Origin: Saccharomycopsis fibuligera x Saccharomycopsis cf. fibuligera
Lineage: Eukaryota; Ascomycota; Saccharomycetes; Ascoideales; Saccharomycopsidaceae
Reading direction: 5' to 3'
DNA length: 64,000 nucleotides
NCBI GenBank assembly: GCA_001936135.1
Contig: CP012817.1
Span: 3,224,001-3,288,000, forward strand
The translations under genes and the position numbers were made by a program. Each line of letters opens with the position of its first letter. The first letter of the stretch is position 1. The notes under the pieces are model-generated. The model saw only the letters and a list, made by a program, of their open reading frames with translations, did not search any database and had not been told where the DNA came from. This document shows positions 1 to 10,935 of the stretch, piece after piece.

Positions 1-536
1 TCTTGCCATAGCGGTTTGGTATTTTGGTATTTGGTAATTTGGTTTCGTGGCATAATGGTATTATGAATATTTTGGTTCTTTTTTCATTTTTTCATTTCTT
101 TCCTTTTTTTTTCTTTTTTTTATTTATTTTTTCTTAGATTGGCGTATTCTTTGGAAATGCTGATTATTTGGGTATGGTTATAGTACTGCCCATGTAAATA
201 GATGCTGATTTTTTTTTTCAAATAAAAAATAAATGGGCCGGCAAGCTTTACTTGTCAAAATTACAGTGTAGCAATAGTTTGGATCTGTACAGTTTCCAGG
301 AGACGCAATAGAACCGCTGATTAAATCAATATATATTTGAAGCAAGATAGCCAAACAGCATGAATTAACGCCGCAATAAGACAAATGGAAATGAGAATCA
401 AAATAAACAACCAAACGTAACTGTTGTGTAAAACGTGAAATGCAAAGAAAACAAATGGAAACAGAAAACCAAGCAGAAAAAAAAATACAATAAATATAGA
501 AATGAGCCTCCGACAGTCAACCAAAGTTTTAAGGTG
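1..536. other. Intergenic, AT-rich 3' flank of syntaxin gene
   Basis: Window edge to the stop codon of the syntaxin gene. T-rich runs near 90-140 and A-rich runs near 475-490 are seen. Short open frames on the minus strand are hydrophobic and low-complexity, with no recognisable domain. I see no gene here. Confidence 0.6.
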
Positions 537-1463
537 TCAGCTTACAATTGCCAAAACAATTAGCAAGACAACCACTGACAATACCACCAACGTGATACAG
601 CTATATTTCCGTTTTTGCTTCTGGTAATTATTTGCTTTGTTCAATTCCTGCGTAGCATTCTGTGCATCGTTGGTCAAATTGGTCAAATTGTTCTCGACAG
701 TATCAATTTGCACGCCTTGCTCCTGTACTAAAGAATCCAAATCTTTGAAAATCGTATTAATCTCTCTAACGCCCTGGTGGATCTCGTTAATGTTTTCTGC
801 GCGCTGTTGCACTAGTAGCGTGTGAAAATCGGCATCGTATTTGTTGATAATGTCTTGCTGCTGCTGCTGCTGTTGAGTATAGAGTTGTTGGTCGGATGCA
901 AGAAGGGCAGTTTGCTCTGTTGGTTCGCTATCCTGCTGGATTGCCACCTCATTGGCCGAGTAAGCGTTCACACTGCTATTGCTGTTGCTATTATTTTGGT
1001 TACTGCTCTCTTTTTTATTGTTGTCCTCAATGAGATCGTTGATAATAACAGAATTCTTCTTCTCATTGTACTTTCGCTTCAACAGGCTGAAATTGTCACT
1101 GAGCACGCTTAGCTCCTTCTGCAACTTTTGAATGATCAATTCGTGCTGGTTGTTACTACTGCCCCCGTTGCTGGAGACACCACCATCATTTTTGACCAAT
1201 TGCAAATTAAAAATTAGTTCTTTCAAACTACTCAAATCGCCATCTTCCTTACCCAACTGCTTCTCAATCCGCTGCCTCAAATTGGCATTGTCTCTTTTCG
1301 TGCCAATTTGACTATTGAGTTTTTCCAAGTTCGACAAGCTTGAGGCAAAGTTTGATAGCGACTTGGACAACGTGGCAATGGACCTGGCGCTTTGGACATG
1401 CGGACCAGGATGATGCTGACCGGTCTGCGCTTCAACGTCGTAGTTGCTGTTGGCAAACGACAT
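537..1463 (-). CDS. Endosomal/vacuolar Qa-SNARE (Pep12/Vam3-type syntaxin)
   Basis: 308 residues, starting at the ATG complementary to 1461-1463. The protein shows the syntaxin layout: an N-terminal helical region (about 25-145), a linker with a Gln run (about 195-202), a SNARE motif (about 220-280) and a C-terminal hydrophobic anchor (about 289-306) ending almost at the last residue. The zero-layer glutamine is Q249 in the motif VQEQGVQIDTVE, as in Qa-SNAREs. Syntaxins of this type drive fusion at the prevacuolar endosome or vacuole as part of a four-helix SNARE bundle. Pep12 is my first choice and Vam3 the alternative; sequence alone does not separate them here. A CTG codon lies at 1083-1085 (residue 127). 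The gene diverges from the armadillo gene across a 3.1-kb GC-rich island. Confidence 0.85.
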   Translation of the reverse strand: MSFANSNYDVEAQTGQHHPGPHVQSARSIATLSKSLSNFASSLSNLEKLNSQIGTKRDNANLRQRIEKQLGKEDGDLSSLKELIFNLQLVKNDGGVSSNGGSSNNQHELIIQKLQKELSVLSDNFSLLKRKYNEKKNSVIINDLIEDNNKKESSNQNNSNSNSSVNAYSANEVAIQQDSEPTEQTALLASDQQLYTQQQQQQQDIINKYDADFHTLLVQQRAENINEIHQGVREINTIFKDLDSLVQEQGVQIDTVENNLTNLTNDAQNATQELNKANNYQKQKRKYSCITLVVLSVVVLLIVLAIVS

Positions 1464-4400
1464 GTTTCCTCTGGTACTCTACTTGGTGTCAGGGCAAACT
1501 AGCTTTCGGCTTTCTGTTTCTCTCTGTCAGGCGCGGGCTGTATGAGCAAGGGGCGTGCACTGCAGCTGCGTTTTGCCTTTGTACGTGATGGGGGTCGCTT
1601 CCTTTTCTAGTGCTATATTTTCTGCTTTTGATGTTTTTATTTTTGGTTTTGTCGGCATGTATGGCACACGCCTGTCACCATCGCCGCCGTGCGCTTACGT
1701 AAGCGCTTACATGCGCGCACGGGTCCAAGTAAAGATGCGCGCGAGGGCCTACCTGGCCTACGACAATTTTGGACACTACGCCGGCTTACGCGGGCGGTGT
1801 TGGCCAGTCCGCGCTGTCACAGCACCCGGCCTTTGGCCACGGGTATACGCCATGTGTAACCAGAAAGGTAAGCAGCTAAGAGGCCAAACGAGGATGTGCG
1901 ATACGGTGGGGCTGAACCAGCTCTGCCGGCGGTGACCCAACTAGTGCAGGCAGCAGCTGGCACAAGCTGTCAACCTGTAGCAGACAGCAAGCTCTGCGAT
2001 AAGAATTGTATTTCTGCATATGTAGCAGCTGGCGATTGTGCAAGGCAAGGCCTTCCTTCATGTTGAGCTGGTTGAGGAGCGGGAGTCCTGCAGCACGTGC
2101 CGCCGGAACAGAAGCAGTACCACCAGAAGCAGTACCACCAGGCCGCGAGCTCCACGCCGCGCAAACCGGGCCGGCCAGGGCAGAACTCGCCTGGCTGGGG
2201 CGGCCGGAAAAACACGACTTCGGTGTGCGCGACGCAGTCAGCTGAGCCGTACCGTACAGAACTTGCTGAGACGTTCGCTACCAGTCGCTAGTGGGCCTCC
2301 CTCGGACAACGCCTTGTCGACATTATTACTGAATATCGCCGAGTTTCAGCGAGAAGCACGAAGCCTGGGGCGACCGCTGGTGAAAGAACAAAGATTTGCG
2401 CCGCGCGCAGCGTGTCACCAGCCGGTGCGGCTGCTCCAGCTTCGGGAGACTTGGTGCAAAAGAAAAAATAGAGTAAAGAGTCTTTGTCCTGAAACTCTTC
2501 TGCCTTCCGCGCACCGGGCCATGGCGCCGCTTGGGCAGGCGGCTTTTTGGGCAGAATTGTCGAGCAACCAACAGCTTGTGGCCGCGCTGGCCGCGCTGGC
2601 CGCGCTGGCCGCGCTGGCCGCGCTGCGAAAGAGAGCTCCCCCAACCAGCACGGACTTGCTGACCAGCCAGACTCTTATTGGGGAAGCGCAGATCTCCCGC
2701 TGCAGCACATATTTTGACAGTATATATAGGCGCAACTAAGCAGCTGCATTTTCGGTGATTGGCTAGGGCGGCATCGCATTGTTTGGGTTGTTGTGGGCCA
2801 TTGTCGGCAACCCCATTGTTCAGCGCTCTGGCAGGCCGACTCGCCACCAGGGATCCTCAGCATGCGTACAGAGAATTCTTGTCTGCGACACTGATAGTAT
2901 ATACTGCGGCGGCCCAGATCATGGTGCTGCAGTGCGTTTTTGACATCGGGTTTTCAAAAACGCATGGCATGGAGAACACCAGCGAGCGAAAGGAGCAGTC
3001 TGAGACAGCGGCCTAGTGAACATGTGCGCGGTTGCAGCGACTCTCGCCAGCGCCTGCTGAGCGCTCGCCACGCAAAGCGCTGGTGGTGTAGCCGCTGTCT
3101 GCTGTCTGCTGTCTGCTGTGCGGAACAAAAATTTGCCTGGCGGCTATTTTAGCAGTTTTTGGGGACACCGGCTTAGCATTTGTCCCAGTCAGTCTTTAGT
3201 CCACTGCGTTCCTATGGTTTCCTGTGGCACCAGCGTCGGCGCACAGCAATGGTGGCTGCCGCTGCTGTATAACAGCAGTTCTCGGTTGCGAATCTAGCGT
3301 GAACGAACCCGTGACGTCTCCAGTCCAGACAGCCACAGAAGCAGAGGCCAGTCGCAACACGCCGACCTCAAGTCTACGCTGATTTGAAACAGTTACTTGG
3401 CAAAACCATGCTTTGCGTCGCCTGTTTCAACTATGGCGGTTGCGTCTCGCGGCCCATCTGGTGGCCACCGCCGGCGCCGCCGGCGCCGCCGCCGCCACCA
3501 GCCAGCGTCTGCGGCATCCCCATCATGCACTCTGGCAGTATCACCGAATACGAAGCTTGTACCAAGCCTCAGCGGCGGCGTTCTCGACCTACATGTTGGG
3601 GTTCCAGACCAGCCGTATCGCGCTCGGCGCGACGCTACCAAAGGGCCTGGTTAGCGGGCCCAGGCGCCTGTACGCGTAAAGCTGTGTGCTCATGCTGGGG
3701 AATGCAGGACTGCATTTAGCGTTATTGCATATACAGATGCGTTTCGATGCAACTGAAGTACAGAATAGTGCGATGAGGTACATCGCCATACGTTTCCAAG
3801 CAGGTGCAGGCATGCTAAAACTTGCACCCGCAGCAGAAGGCGGCGATAGCTGTTGTTGTCAACACGCAGTACTGTTCGCTGGATATCGATATCTGGCACC
3901 GCTCTGCTCTGATTTTTTTTTTCCTCTCGCTCCTACTCCTCCAACTCCTTTTCCAGTGCTCTACGCAAACAAAGCATTCAAGTCCGCAACCAAAGTGCAG
4001 CAGAAACCATCAAGGAGCTCTCTGCCAGCCTTCCGCCAGCCTTCCGCCAGCTTTCTGCCAGTCTTCTGCTTTGCCATTCTGCTTGCGGCGCCTCTGTGTT
4101 TGCATCTTCTGTTTCTGGTTTTCTCGTTGACTCGCCGCTCCGAAGCGCCCACAAAAGGTTCTTTTTTCTGTTCGCTCTTGCTAGTCTGTTTCAAACACAA
4201 TAGCGCTGAATAGTTTCCCCTACGAGTCCTGTTTACGCAACAAGAGTCAAGCTATATTTATAATACTAGGCATCGGCTTATTCCCGCGCCCAAGTGCTTA
4301 GTAAAACCCGCGGTCGCCATACCAACTTTTTCAAATCCTCGACAACAGAGCAGAAACAAGATTTCTTGACCTTGACCTGAAAACAGGGCCTGTTTGTCCT

Positions 4401-4484
4401 CCTGTATATCCAATCTCAAACACAAGGGAAGCCAAAACAACATAAAAAAAAAATTTTTTTTTCTGTTTTTTATTGTTTTTTTTT

Positions 4485-4516
<32 letters not shown>

Positions 4517-4590
4517 AACTCTTTCCGTCGTGGCTATTATGCAACTTACAAAGTTTGAAGTTCTATTGTCAACTCAACTCAAAATTCAAC
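1464..4590. other. GC-rich intergenic island, no supported gene
   Basis: A 3.1-kb stretch between two divergent genes. From about 1480 to 3900 it is strikingly GC-rich against an AT-rich genome; the last 400 bases return to AT-rich with poly(T) and a TTA run (4440-4517). Many overlapping frames stay open in GC-rich DNA simply because stop codons are rare there; none has a recognisable domain. Visible structure includes a 9-bp tandem repeat (2582-2625), a 15-bp direct duplication (about 2111-2140), CTGCTGT triplications (about 3098-3120), a GCC/GGC run (about 3468-3498), and CCAGCCTTCCG repeats (about 4024-4060). A TATATATA at 2721-2728 could be a promoter for an unrecognised transcript. Confidence 0.7.
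2582..2625. repeat. 9-bp tandem repeat, unit CCGCGCTGG
   Basis: About four and a half perfect head-to-tail copies of the unit inside the GC-rich island. It does not lie in a supported gene. Confidence 0.85.
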
Positions 4591-7500
4591 ATGTATTCTG
4601 GTACTAAAATGAGATCCAACAGCTACAGTTCCTCTCTAAACGGAGCCATCATCAACAGCGAGATCCCAGTGCTAAGGTACTCCTTAGTGGGGCACACCGA
4701 CGTTCAGAAAAAACAAAAGCGAAAATCAACAGTCTGTTTTGCCATGCTAGCCTGCTGCAACTCGTCCAAGAAAAGCGCCAATAACAGTGGGCACAGCAGT
4801 CCCACGCGCCATCCCTCAAACAATAATAGTAGTAATAGCAACGAGTATAAGCCAATAGAGTCGGAACCAAGTGTCGAACCAGAGTATGCCATCAACCGGC
4901 TTGTTCAGTTGTTGTCGTTCGACGATGATGATGTCGTGGTGCTTGCTTTGGAAACAATAGTGCTCACCTTAATTGACAAGAAAAGGTTCATGTCAGTTTT
5001 GATCAATTCAGGTCTTCTAGCAGCTATCTCAAAGCTTTTGGCTTCGCGCGTCGATTTAATCAGAATCTTCACTTGCCAAATCATCTCTCTTATATCAAAA
5101 TTTCCCCAATACATTGAACTGATAATCAACAATTTCCTAATACGGCCCCTAGTAGATCTCTTACAAGACGACTCAAATGAAGTGGTGCTCCAAGCAATAT
5201 TTGCAATTGCCAACATCGCCAAAGGAGATGAGAAACAGAAAGAAATCTTGATCAAAATAGGTGCTGTTCCATCAATTTTAGTCTTGCTTGCGTCAGGTAA
5301 TGAACTCATTCAAAAATTTGCAATCGGGTCTTTGGCGTCTCTAGCAGCAGGAAACGTTTTCCAAAAGCAGGCGTTGATTGATTCTTCGATTTTGCATAAT
5401 TTGTCAGAGTTCTTGGAACCGCATAACGATGACGCTATCATTATCGAGTCGTTAAAATTGCTAGTCAACATTGCCAAAGGTACGAATGACCAAAAGCAAG
5501 AGATTCTTGACCATGCGTATCTAAAGCAGATCTTGCCTTTATTTGAATCCTCCAACGAGCTCATTTTGAGAAAATCAATTCAACTCATACAGCATTTGGC
5601 CAATGGTAATGTCGCTCAAAAACAGGTTTTACTAGACAATGACGTTGTGCCTCATATTCTCACTTTCGTCACCTATAACAACGACGTCATTAGATTATAT
5701 GCTTTAGAGTGTGTTTCTAACTTGTCTAGAGGCAAAAATTCCCAAAAGAAAGTGTTAGCTGACTATTTGATATTACCAGTCATAAACACTGTTATCTTAA
5801 ACGAAACCAAAATTTTTCAAAAACAGTCTCTACAGATTATACAAAATTTTTCTGAAGGTAGCGGGAGTATAAAACAGCAAATGATAGATTCGGGAGTGTT
5901 GAAAACTTTAGTCAGTTTCACCAACTCACAAAGCTCAAGTATCCGTAAAAGAGTTATAAAAATTTTCGAAAATATGTCCACAGGCAATGTAAACCAAGTC
6001 CGCTATTTGGTAGAACTAGGGTTCATTTCTACCATTCCGGTGATCATGAAAAATTCTGGTAGTTCTGTGAAGAAACATTGCTTATTTTTATTGAGCAATA
6101 TTGTCAATAAGGGAACTTTTGGCAAGCAAATTGTAATCTCATGTGGCATTCTCAGCTACTTGAAAAAATATTTGGTAACGTCAACTGAGTATTTCAAACC
6201 AGAGGTGATTAATGCTACTTTTCAGATCATTATCGGGGTTAGTGAAGGTGATGAGGACCAAAAGCAGGAAGTTGTTGATTTGGGTTTTATAAATGTGTTT
6301 TTGCCATTATTGAATAATGTCAATGAAACCATCACGACAATGTCCTTGCGCGTTATCAACAATATTGCTAAAGGAAGTACTGCCCAAAAGCAGCATATTA
6401 TTGACACGGGTATCTTAACCTCATTACCTCCATTACTATTTTCCTTGAATGAAGTGATCAAAAATTTGGCTATTGAAATCTTTTGCTCTATTGCTGAAGG
6501 AGATGAATTCAACAAACAAGCAATTTTGGATATCGGGGTTATTGAGCTAGTCAAGCCAATCTTGATGAAGAAAAGCGCAGACCTTAATACCAAGAAATCA
6601 ATCTTGGTGCTAATCCATATTCTAACGCTGGGCACTGACCATCAAATCAAAACTTTGGTTTACTCGGGGATTTTCAAGTTATTGTATCCGTTGGTCAAGC
6701 AACAGGACAAGGAAGTCATCAAGATTTTGGTTTGCTGTGTTGAAAATATTATTTTCCAATTTTGTTATGTAAAAAATTTTGTTAGAATATCTTTGCCAAT
6801 TATTTTCAACGGTTTACAACTCTTGGATGACGAGGTGACAGTGCATTGTCTTGCAGCAATCTCCAATATGACTTTTAGCGTTGAGGGCCAAAATGAAATA
6901 ATTCAGTATGGCCTTTTGCAAATTGTTAAATTTTTAATGTCTTCAAAAGATACTAGAATCAGGGATGAGGTGGTAAAAATTTTCATCAACATTAGTGCTG
7001 GTGACCAAAGCAAAAAGCAAGCATTAATTAACTTGGATCTTCGCTCTACATTCCAGCCATTGCTCAATACAGATGATGAGAACATTGTTGCTGATGCAAT
7101 TTGGGCCATAAAGAATCTAAGTGAAGGCCATGAGAAGCAAAAGCAAGCAATTATTGAATCCGGACTTATGCAAATGTTGTTGCCATTTGTCAACTCACCA
7201 CAATATACTTTGAAAACTAGAGCATTATCGGCTATTGCAAACCTTTCTGAGGGAAATTCTTTTCTCAAGCAGAAAATCATTGACTATGAAATTGTGACGA
7301 TTGTTAAGCCTTTAGTACTCATGTTTAGTGACAATTTCGTCAAGAAGGAAATCATGCGCATCATCTCCAACATATCCACCGGTAGTGATATCCAACGTGA
7401 TTATTTGATTCGTATTGGGTACATTGACATTTTGGTGCCACTATTAATTTTCGGTGATGAAGATATCAAGCAGTTGTCAGCAATGACATTGTGCAACTTA

Positions 7501-7668
7501 TCTCCTAGATTGGATGATTTACAAAAACAGTATTTGATTGACTCGGGTGTACAGGAACTATTAATGCCGTTGTCCCAAGAATCTAGTAATGCTAAAACTA
7601 AGAGATTTTCTCAAGATGCAATGTCCAACATTTTCAAGAATGGGAAAGAAACAGTGATCATTGTTTAA
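4591..7668 (+). CDS. Large armadillo-repeat protein
   Basis: 1025 residues from the first ATG at 4591; the frame is open slightly further upstream but without an ATG. After about 105 polar N-terminal residues the rest is a continuous array of roughly 20 armadillo repeats of about 42 residues. Each carries a signature like NIAKG-x4-QKQ-x-IID-x-G-x-L-x3-LPLL, close to the repeats of importin-alpha and Vac8. Such solenoids are protein-binding scaffolds. There is no importin-beta-binding domain of the usual type and no glycine at position 2 for myristoylation as in Vac8. A Cys-rich basic patch, CFAMLACCNSSKK (about residues 49-61), could be palmitoylated (inference). Twice the length of Vac8 or importin-alpha, so it is neither; I cannot name an orthologue. 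A poly(T) tract lies just 3' (7750-7786). Confidence 0.8.
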   Translation: MYSGTKMRSNSYSSSLNGAIINSEIPVLRYSLVGHTDVQKKQKRKSTVCFAMLACCNSSKKSANNSGHSSPTRHPSNNNSSNSNEYKPIESEPSVEPEYAINRLVQLLSFDDDDVVVLALETIVLTLIDKKRFMSVLINSGLLAAISKLLASRVDLIRIFTCQIISLISKFPQYIELIINNFLIRPLVDLLQDDSNEVVLQAIFAIANIAKGDEKQKEILIKIGAVPSILVLLASGNELIQKFAIGSLASLAAGNVFQKQALIDSSILHNLSEFLEPHNDDAIIIESLKLLVNIAKGTNDQKQEILDHAYLKQILPLFESSNELILRKSIQLIQHLANGNVAQKQVLLDNDVVPHILTFVTYNNDVIRLYALECVSNLSRGKNSQKKVLADYLILPVINTVILNETKIFQKQSLQIIQNFSEGSGSIKQQMIDSGVLKTLVSFTNSQSSSIRKRVIKIFENMSTGNVNQVRYLVELGFISTIPVIMKNSGSSVKKHCLFLLSNIVNKGTFGKQIVISCGILSYLKKYLVTSTEYFKPEVINATFQIIIGVSEGDEDQKQEVVDLGFINVFLPLLNNVNETITTMSLRVINNIAKGSTAQKQHIIDTGILTSLPPLLFSLNEVIKNLAIEIFCSIAEGDEFNKQAILDIGVIELVKPILMKKSADLNTKKSILVLIHILTLGTDHQIKTLVYSGIFKLLYPLVKQQDKEVIKILVCCVENIIFQFCYVKNFVRISLPIIFNGLQLLDDEVTVHCLAAISNMTFSVEGQNEIIQYGLLQIVKFLMSSKDTRIRDEVVKIFINISAGDQSKKQALINLDLRSTFQPLLNTDDENIVADAIWAIKNLSEGHEKQKQAIIESGLMQMLLPFVNSPQYTLKTRALSAIANLSEGNSFLKQKIIDYEIVTIVKPLVLMFSDNFVKKEIMRIISNISTGSDIQRDYLIRIGYIDILVPLLIFGDEDIKQLSAMTLCNLSPRLDDLQKQYLIDSGVQELLMPLSQESSNAKTKRFSQDAMSNIFKNGKETVIIV

Positions 7669-7745
7669 CCTTCAAACTATTTTGCTTTTTTTAATGAAAG
7701 ATTTTTTTTTTTTTTCGACATTCAATCTACTTCTTGTTTTGGGTA

Positions 7746-7789
<44 letters not shown>

Positions 7790-8796
7790 TTTCTTATTAT
7801 CTATCATCGTTTCATAATTTCCGTTATCGCAGTTCACGGCCTATCATTATTATGTGAATATTTATTTTACCACACTCTTCCTATTCCCTGATCTCTTGGC
7901 TTCCGGGAAATAAGAAACAATACAGGAGAAAAAGAAATTAAAAAGCGAACCAAGTTAAAGAAGAACATATGGCTGCTTTGTCACTCTTTTGATGAACGAC
8001 TGACTTCAGAGCGTTATTGTTCATGTTAAAAGCATGCATATCCCATTCATTCCTTATCAAACCATTAGTTTCAACTACATGATCTATATCTGGCGACCGT
8101 GCTCATACAACAATATTCAGAAGGGTCTAAAAATAGCTTCTTTCCACATTTTATAATTTCTCTGTTTTACTTGGTCGAACCTACGTGAATGTCTTTTTCT
8201 CGAAAATCTGTTCATTTCATCATTTACTAATTTGCTCATCTTGCTTATTTTCACGCTTTTCATTTGTTTATTTTTAATTTTGTTTGCTCTTCATTTCTAA
8301 GTTCCTTATGCTCAAGTGTTGTTTTGACAACGCAAAAAACTTGTATAATTAGACCTATCCAGTTAAATAAAAGATACAACATAGTCTTTTTTTAAACTCC
8401 AATATTAAACTATCATGGGTTATGTTTCTAAGCATTAATGAAAAAAGTACTGTCTACATATATTATCTCTGTGGGCAACAAAGAGCTCAAGTTCTTTACC
8501 AACAGGCAGCCACGATACCTCTGTTATGGTATATACATTATTATACCTCAATATGCATATTGACTAGCAAAATCTCAAAACATGTAGTCCGGGTAAAACT
8601 TTCAGCCAACCAAACAGAGCGAATTAAAAATGCAAATTCTGAGAATCGCGGTAAAATGCAGTAAATAACCAAAAACTAATGGCATACAGAAGTTGTTATC
8701 AACTAATATCAAGGACAGTGAAAACATAAATAACATAGCATAAAGTGCAAAAGTCACGTATTAATTCAGTTCCTCATCAATATATTATAATCAAAT
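7669..8796. other. Intergenic, AT-rich, includes T37 tract
   Basis: 1.1 kb between the armadillo gene and the NDUFS4 gene, both on the plus strand. It contains an uninterrupted T tract at 7750-7786 and a T-rich region around 8380-8400. No open frame with a recognisable domain was seen. Confidence 0.6.
7750..7786. repeat. Poly(T) tract, 37 bases
   Basis: Uninterrupted T run 80 bases after the armadillo gene stop codon, in its 3' flank. Confidence 0.9.
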
Positions 8797-9315
8797 ATGT
8801 TTCGCCAAGTCTCTAGATCCCAAGCATTTGTCAAACAGGTTGCCCAACAGCAGCAGAAGCAATTCATGGCTGCAAATATAAGCAGAAGAAACTATGCTAC
8901 TAAAGAAGACACAGATGTTGTCGAATTGAACAAAGATCAACAACAGTTCCCAAAAGAATTGATCAGTGGTGCTCCAAGAGATCTTTCCCTTCAAAGACAA
9001 GTACGTATTTACAAAGAAGCTAAACCAGCTACTCAATCTGGACAACATAATGGGAAATTCTGGAAAATAGACTGGGATGTGTTGAATAAAGGTAACAGAT
9101 GGGAAAATGATTTGATTGGATACCAATCTTCTGCTGATTATATGCAAGCTACTGCTTTGAAATTCGATACCAAAGAAGCAGCTATCAGATTTGCTACTGG
9201 ACAAGGATACGCTTATTATGTTCAAGAACCAAAACAGAGACACTTTAGAAAGAAAGAGTATGCTGCTAACTTTACCTGGTCGGAAGGTCCATTGAAGCAC
9301 ATCAGAACCAAATAG
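8797..9315 (+). CDS. Complex I subunit NDUFS4 (18/21-kDa, AQDQ family)
   Basis: 172 residues starting at ATG 8797. The first 35 or so residues are basic and hydroxylated without acidic residues up to NYATKED, typical of a mitochondrial presequence. The mature part holds the family signature: RQVRIYK-x-AKPATQSG, then [21 protein letters not shown], and near the end [19 protein letters not shown]4 (fungal 21-kDa/AQDQ subunit) is an accessory subunit of the peripheral arm of NADH:ubiquinone oxidoreductase in the mitochondrial matrix. Its presence implies a proton-pumping complex I, which Saccharomyces has lost. Length is normal for a fungal orthologue. Convergent with the nicotinamide riboside kinase gene. 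Confidence 0.93.
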   Translation: MFRQVSRSQAFVKQVAQQQQKQFMAANISRRNYATKEDTDVVELNKDQQQFPKELISGAPRDLSLQRQVRIYKEAKPATQSGQHNGKFWKIDWDVLNKGNRWENDLIGYQSSADYMQATALKFDTKEAAIRFATGQGYAYYVQEPKQRHFRKKEYAANFTWSEGPLKHIRTK

Positions 9316-9832
9316 ATAATTTACTATTAACTTAAATTATATGCATTATATTGAGTATATTAATCGAGCGTCTATGTGTTATGTGTAAAATGCATCGTGC
9401 TACTTTGGTTTGGAAGGCAGGAGCCTTGGTGAAGTGCTGAAGGGGGTTGAAAGTTTGACCTGTTTGAGGTTTTCAAGAAGGAGCTGCAAAATGAATACAA
9501 GAATATCATTTGTGGAAAGTAAAATAAGCCATGTGGGCTTAGTTCAAATATGTTGGTTTATTTCTGATGGTTTTTTACCCCTTTTATCCGTTATTATATT
9601 TTTTCTTCTTTTTACAATGTCATCATTCATGCAAGTACTATTATTACTATTACTTTTTTTTGTCTCATATTTATTCATTAAACGCTAATTACTTTATAAA
9701 AGCCGTAGTTATTAACATGTAGTTTTCTCGGGATTTTATTACAGAAATAAAAGAAGTTATAAAATAGAACATGATTGTACCTGCTTACAAGTAAATCCGG
9801 TATAATGCCTGCTTTCTTGCTTGTGCTAATAT
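9316..9832. other. Intergenic between convergent genes
   Basis: 517 bases between the stop codons of the NDUFS4 and nicotinamide riboside kinase genes. AT-rich; likely shared 3' ends. No gene seen. Confidence 0.6.
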
Positions 9833-10935
9833 TTATACATGACTTAAAATCACTTCGACAGACCACGCCAAAATATCTTCAATAGTCACCTTCTCATCCC
9901 TGACATCGAGCATATTAATGCCTAGCTTATCATTTCCGTGTATCTCAGACTCATTTTCTAAATCTCCGTTTTTAAACAAATGAGCATGACTTTTAGCATA
10001 GTTTGGATATACGAGCTTGTCAAAATATCCAGGAGGGTCTACCCAAAAGGAGTCTTTAGTTTGGTATCCTTCTCTTGATTCGCGACGATGTTTGAGAATT
10101 TCATAAGACACTTTGATGAATAGTTTAACGTCAAGGATGTCTAGAAGTTTAGATCCTTTGTGATATAGCAAAAACCCATCAATGAAGACGAATTTATATT
10201 TTGGGAAAGCAGTAGAAGTACTAACGTCCTTTGTCCCACTATGAGAACCGGAAGCAACGCTGTTAGTAGCATCTTTCATATTAAAATTTTCCGTATTAAG
10301 TATCTCATCGCCTGGTGCATCCTCATTGCTGTTGACAGCATAGTCCCCAAGCTTCGCTTGAATTTGCGACCTTAGCCTTTTTTCCAATTCATCACTAATT
10401 TTCGTCTTATACTTCGGCTGTATCGAATGATTGGTAATCTCGTAACTTTCATTGCTATCGTTGTTTTTGTTGCTGTTACTAGTCTTGAGAGATTTCAAAT
10501 GAGTTTCAAAAGCCTCCATGTCAATTGATTCAGGGCAATCCCAATTTTGCTCTCCGGTAACCTCGTCCTTAGGGATTTCATCATCATTCTTGTAATAATC
10601 GTCCTCGTGGATTAACACACTGCCTTTAAAAAGTTTCTTCAATAGCTGGGAAATGGTCTAGAACCAAGTCAGTGTTAATTAGTACCAATTCTTTATTTAT
10701 GAACAAAGAAACAAAAAGCAAGTTAAAAAAAAAAAAAAAAAAAAATAAAAATAAAAATAAAAATAAAAGTAAATAAAAGCATGTGTATCAAAGGTGCCAA
10801 AAATATCAAGTGCAATCAAGATAGCCAGTCAGTCAGTGGCGTAAAAACGTAACTTACAGTCTTCCCTGAGCTGGAAGCACCGCTAATTCCTACTAGTATA
10901 ATTTTCTCGTCGTTAGGATTTGAATTTATCGTCAT
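9833..10935 (-). CDS. NRK1: Nicotinamide riboside kinase, one intron
   Basis: Two exons: 10858-10935 (26 codons, ATG complementary to 10933-10935) and 9833-10657, joined in phase 0, giving 300 residues. Exon 1 ends with the P-loop GISGASSSGKT and exon 2 resumes TISQLLKKLFKGS, so the reading is continuous through the Walker A motif. Further family marks are VLIHEDDYYKNDDEIP (the acidic substrate-binding segment), NWDCPESID, and FVFIDGFLLY (Walker B-like strand). The enzyme phosphorylates nicotinamide riboside to NMN in the salvage route to NAD+. About 90 residues between the core motifs are Ser/Asn-rich, so the protein is somewhat longer than the ~240-residue S. cerevisiae enzyme. Without the intron the gene would lose its ATP-binding loop. 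Confidence 0.9.
10658..10857 (-). other. Spliceosomal intron of the NRK1 gene
   Basis: 200 nt on the minus strand. The donor is GTAAGT (complement of 10852-10857), the branch site TACTAAT (complement of 10678-10684) and the acceptor TAG ends at 10658. Both flanking exons are in phase 0. Confidence 0.9.

Noticed and set aside
2038-2739. Plus-strand open frame of 233 codons in GC island 1, plus overlapping frames on both strands
   Set aside because: Several frames are open at once because stop codons are rare in GC-rich DNA; content is Ala/Arg/Leu low complexity with a tandem repeat and no domain.
3384-4213. Overlapping plus-strand frames (Arg- and Ala-rich) before the armadillo gene
   Set aside because: Three frames open over the same GCC/GGC run; none has a conserved pattern or a plausible gene structure.
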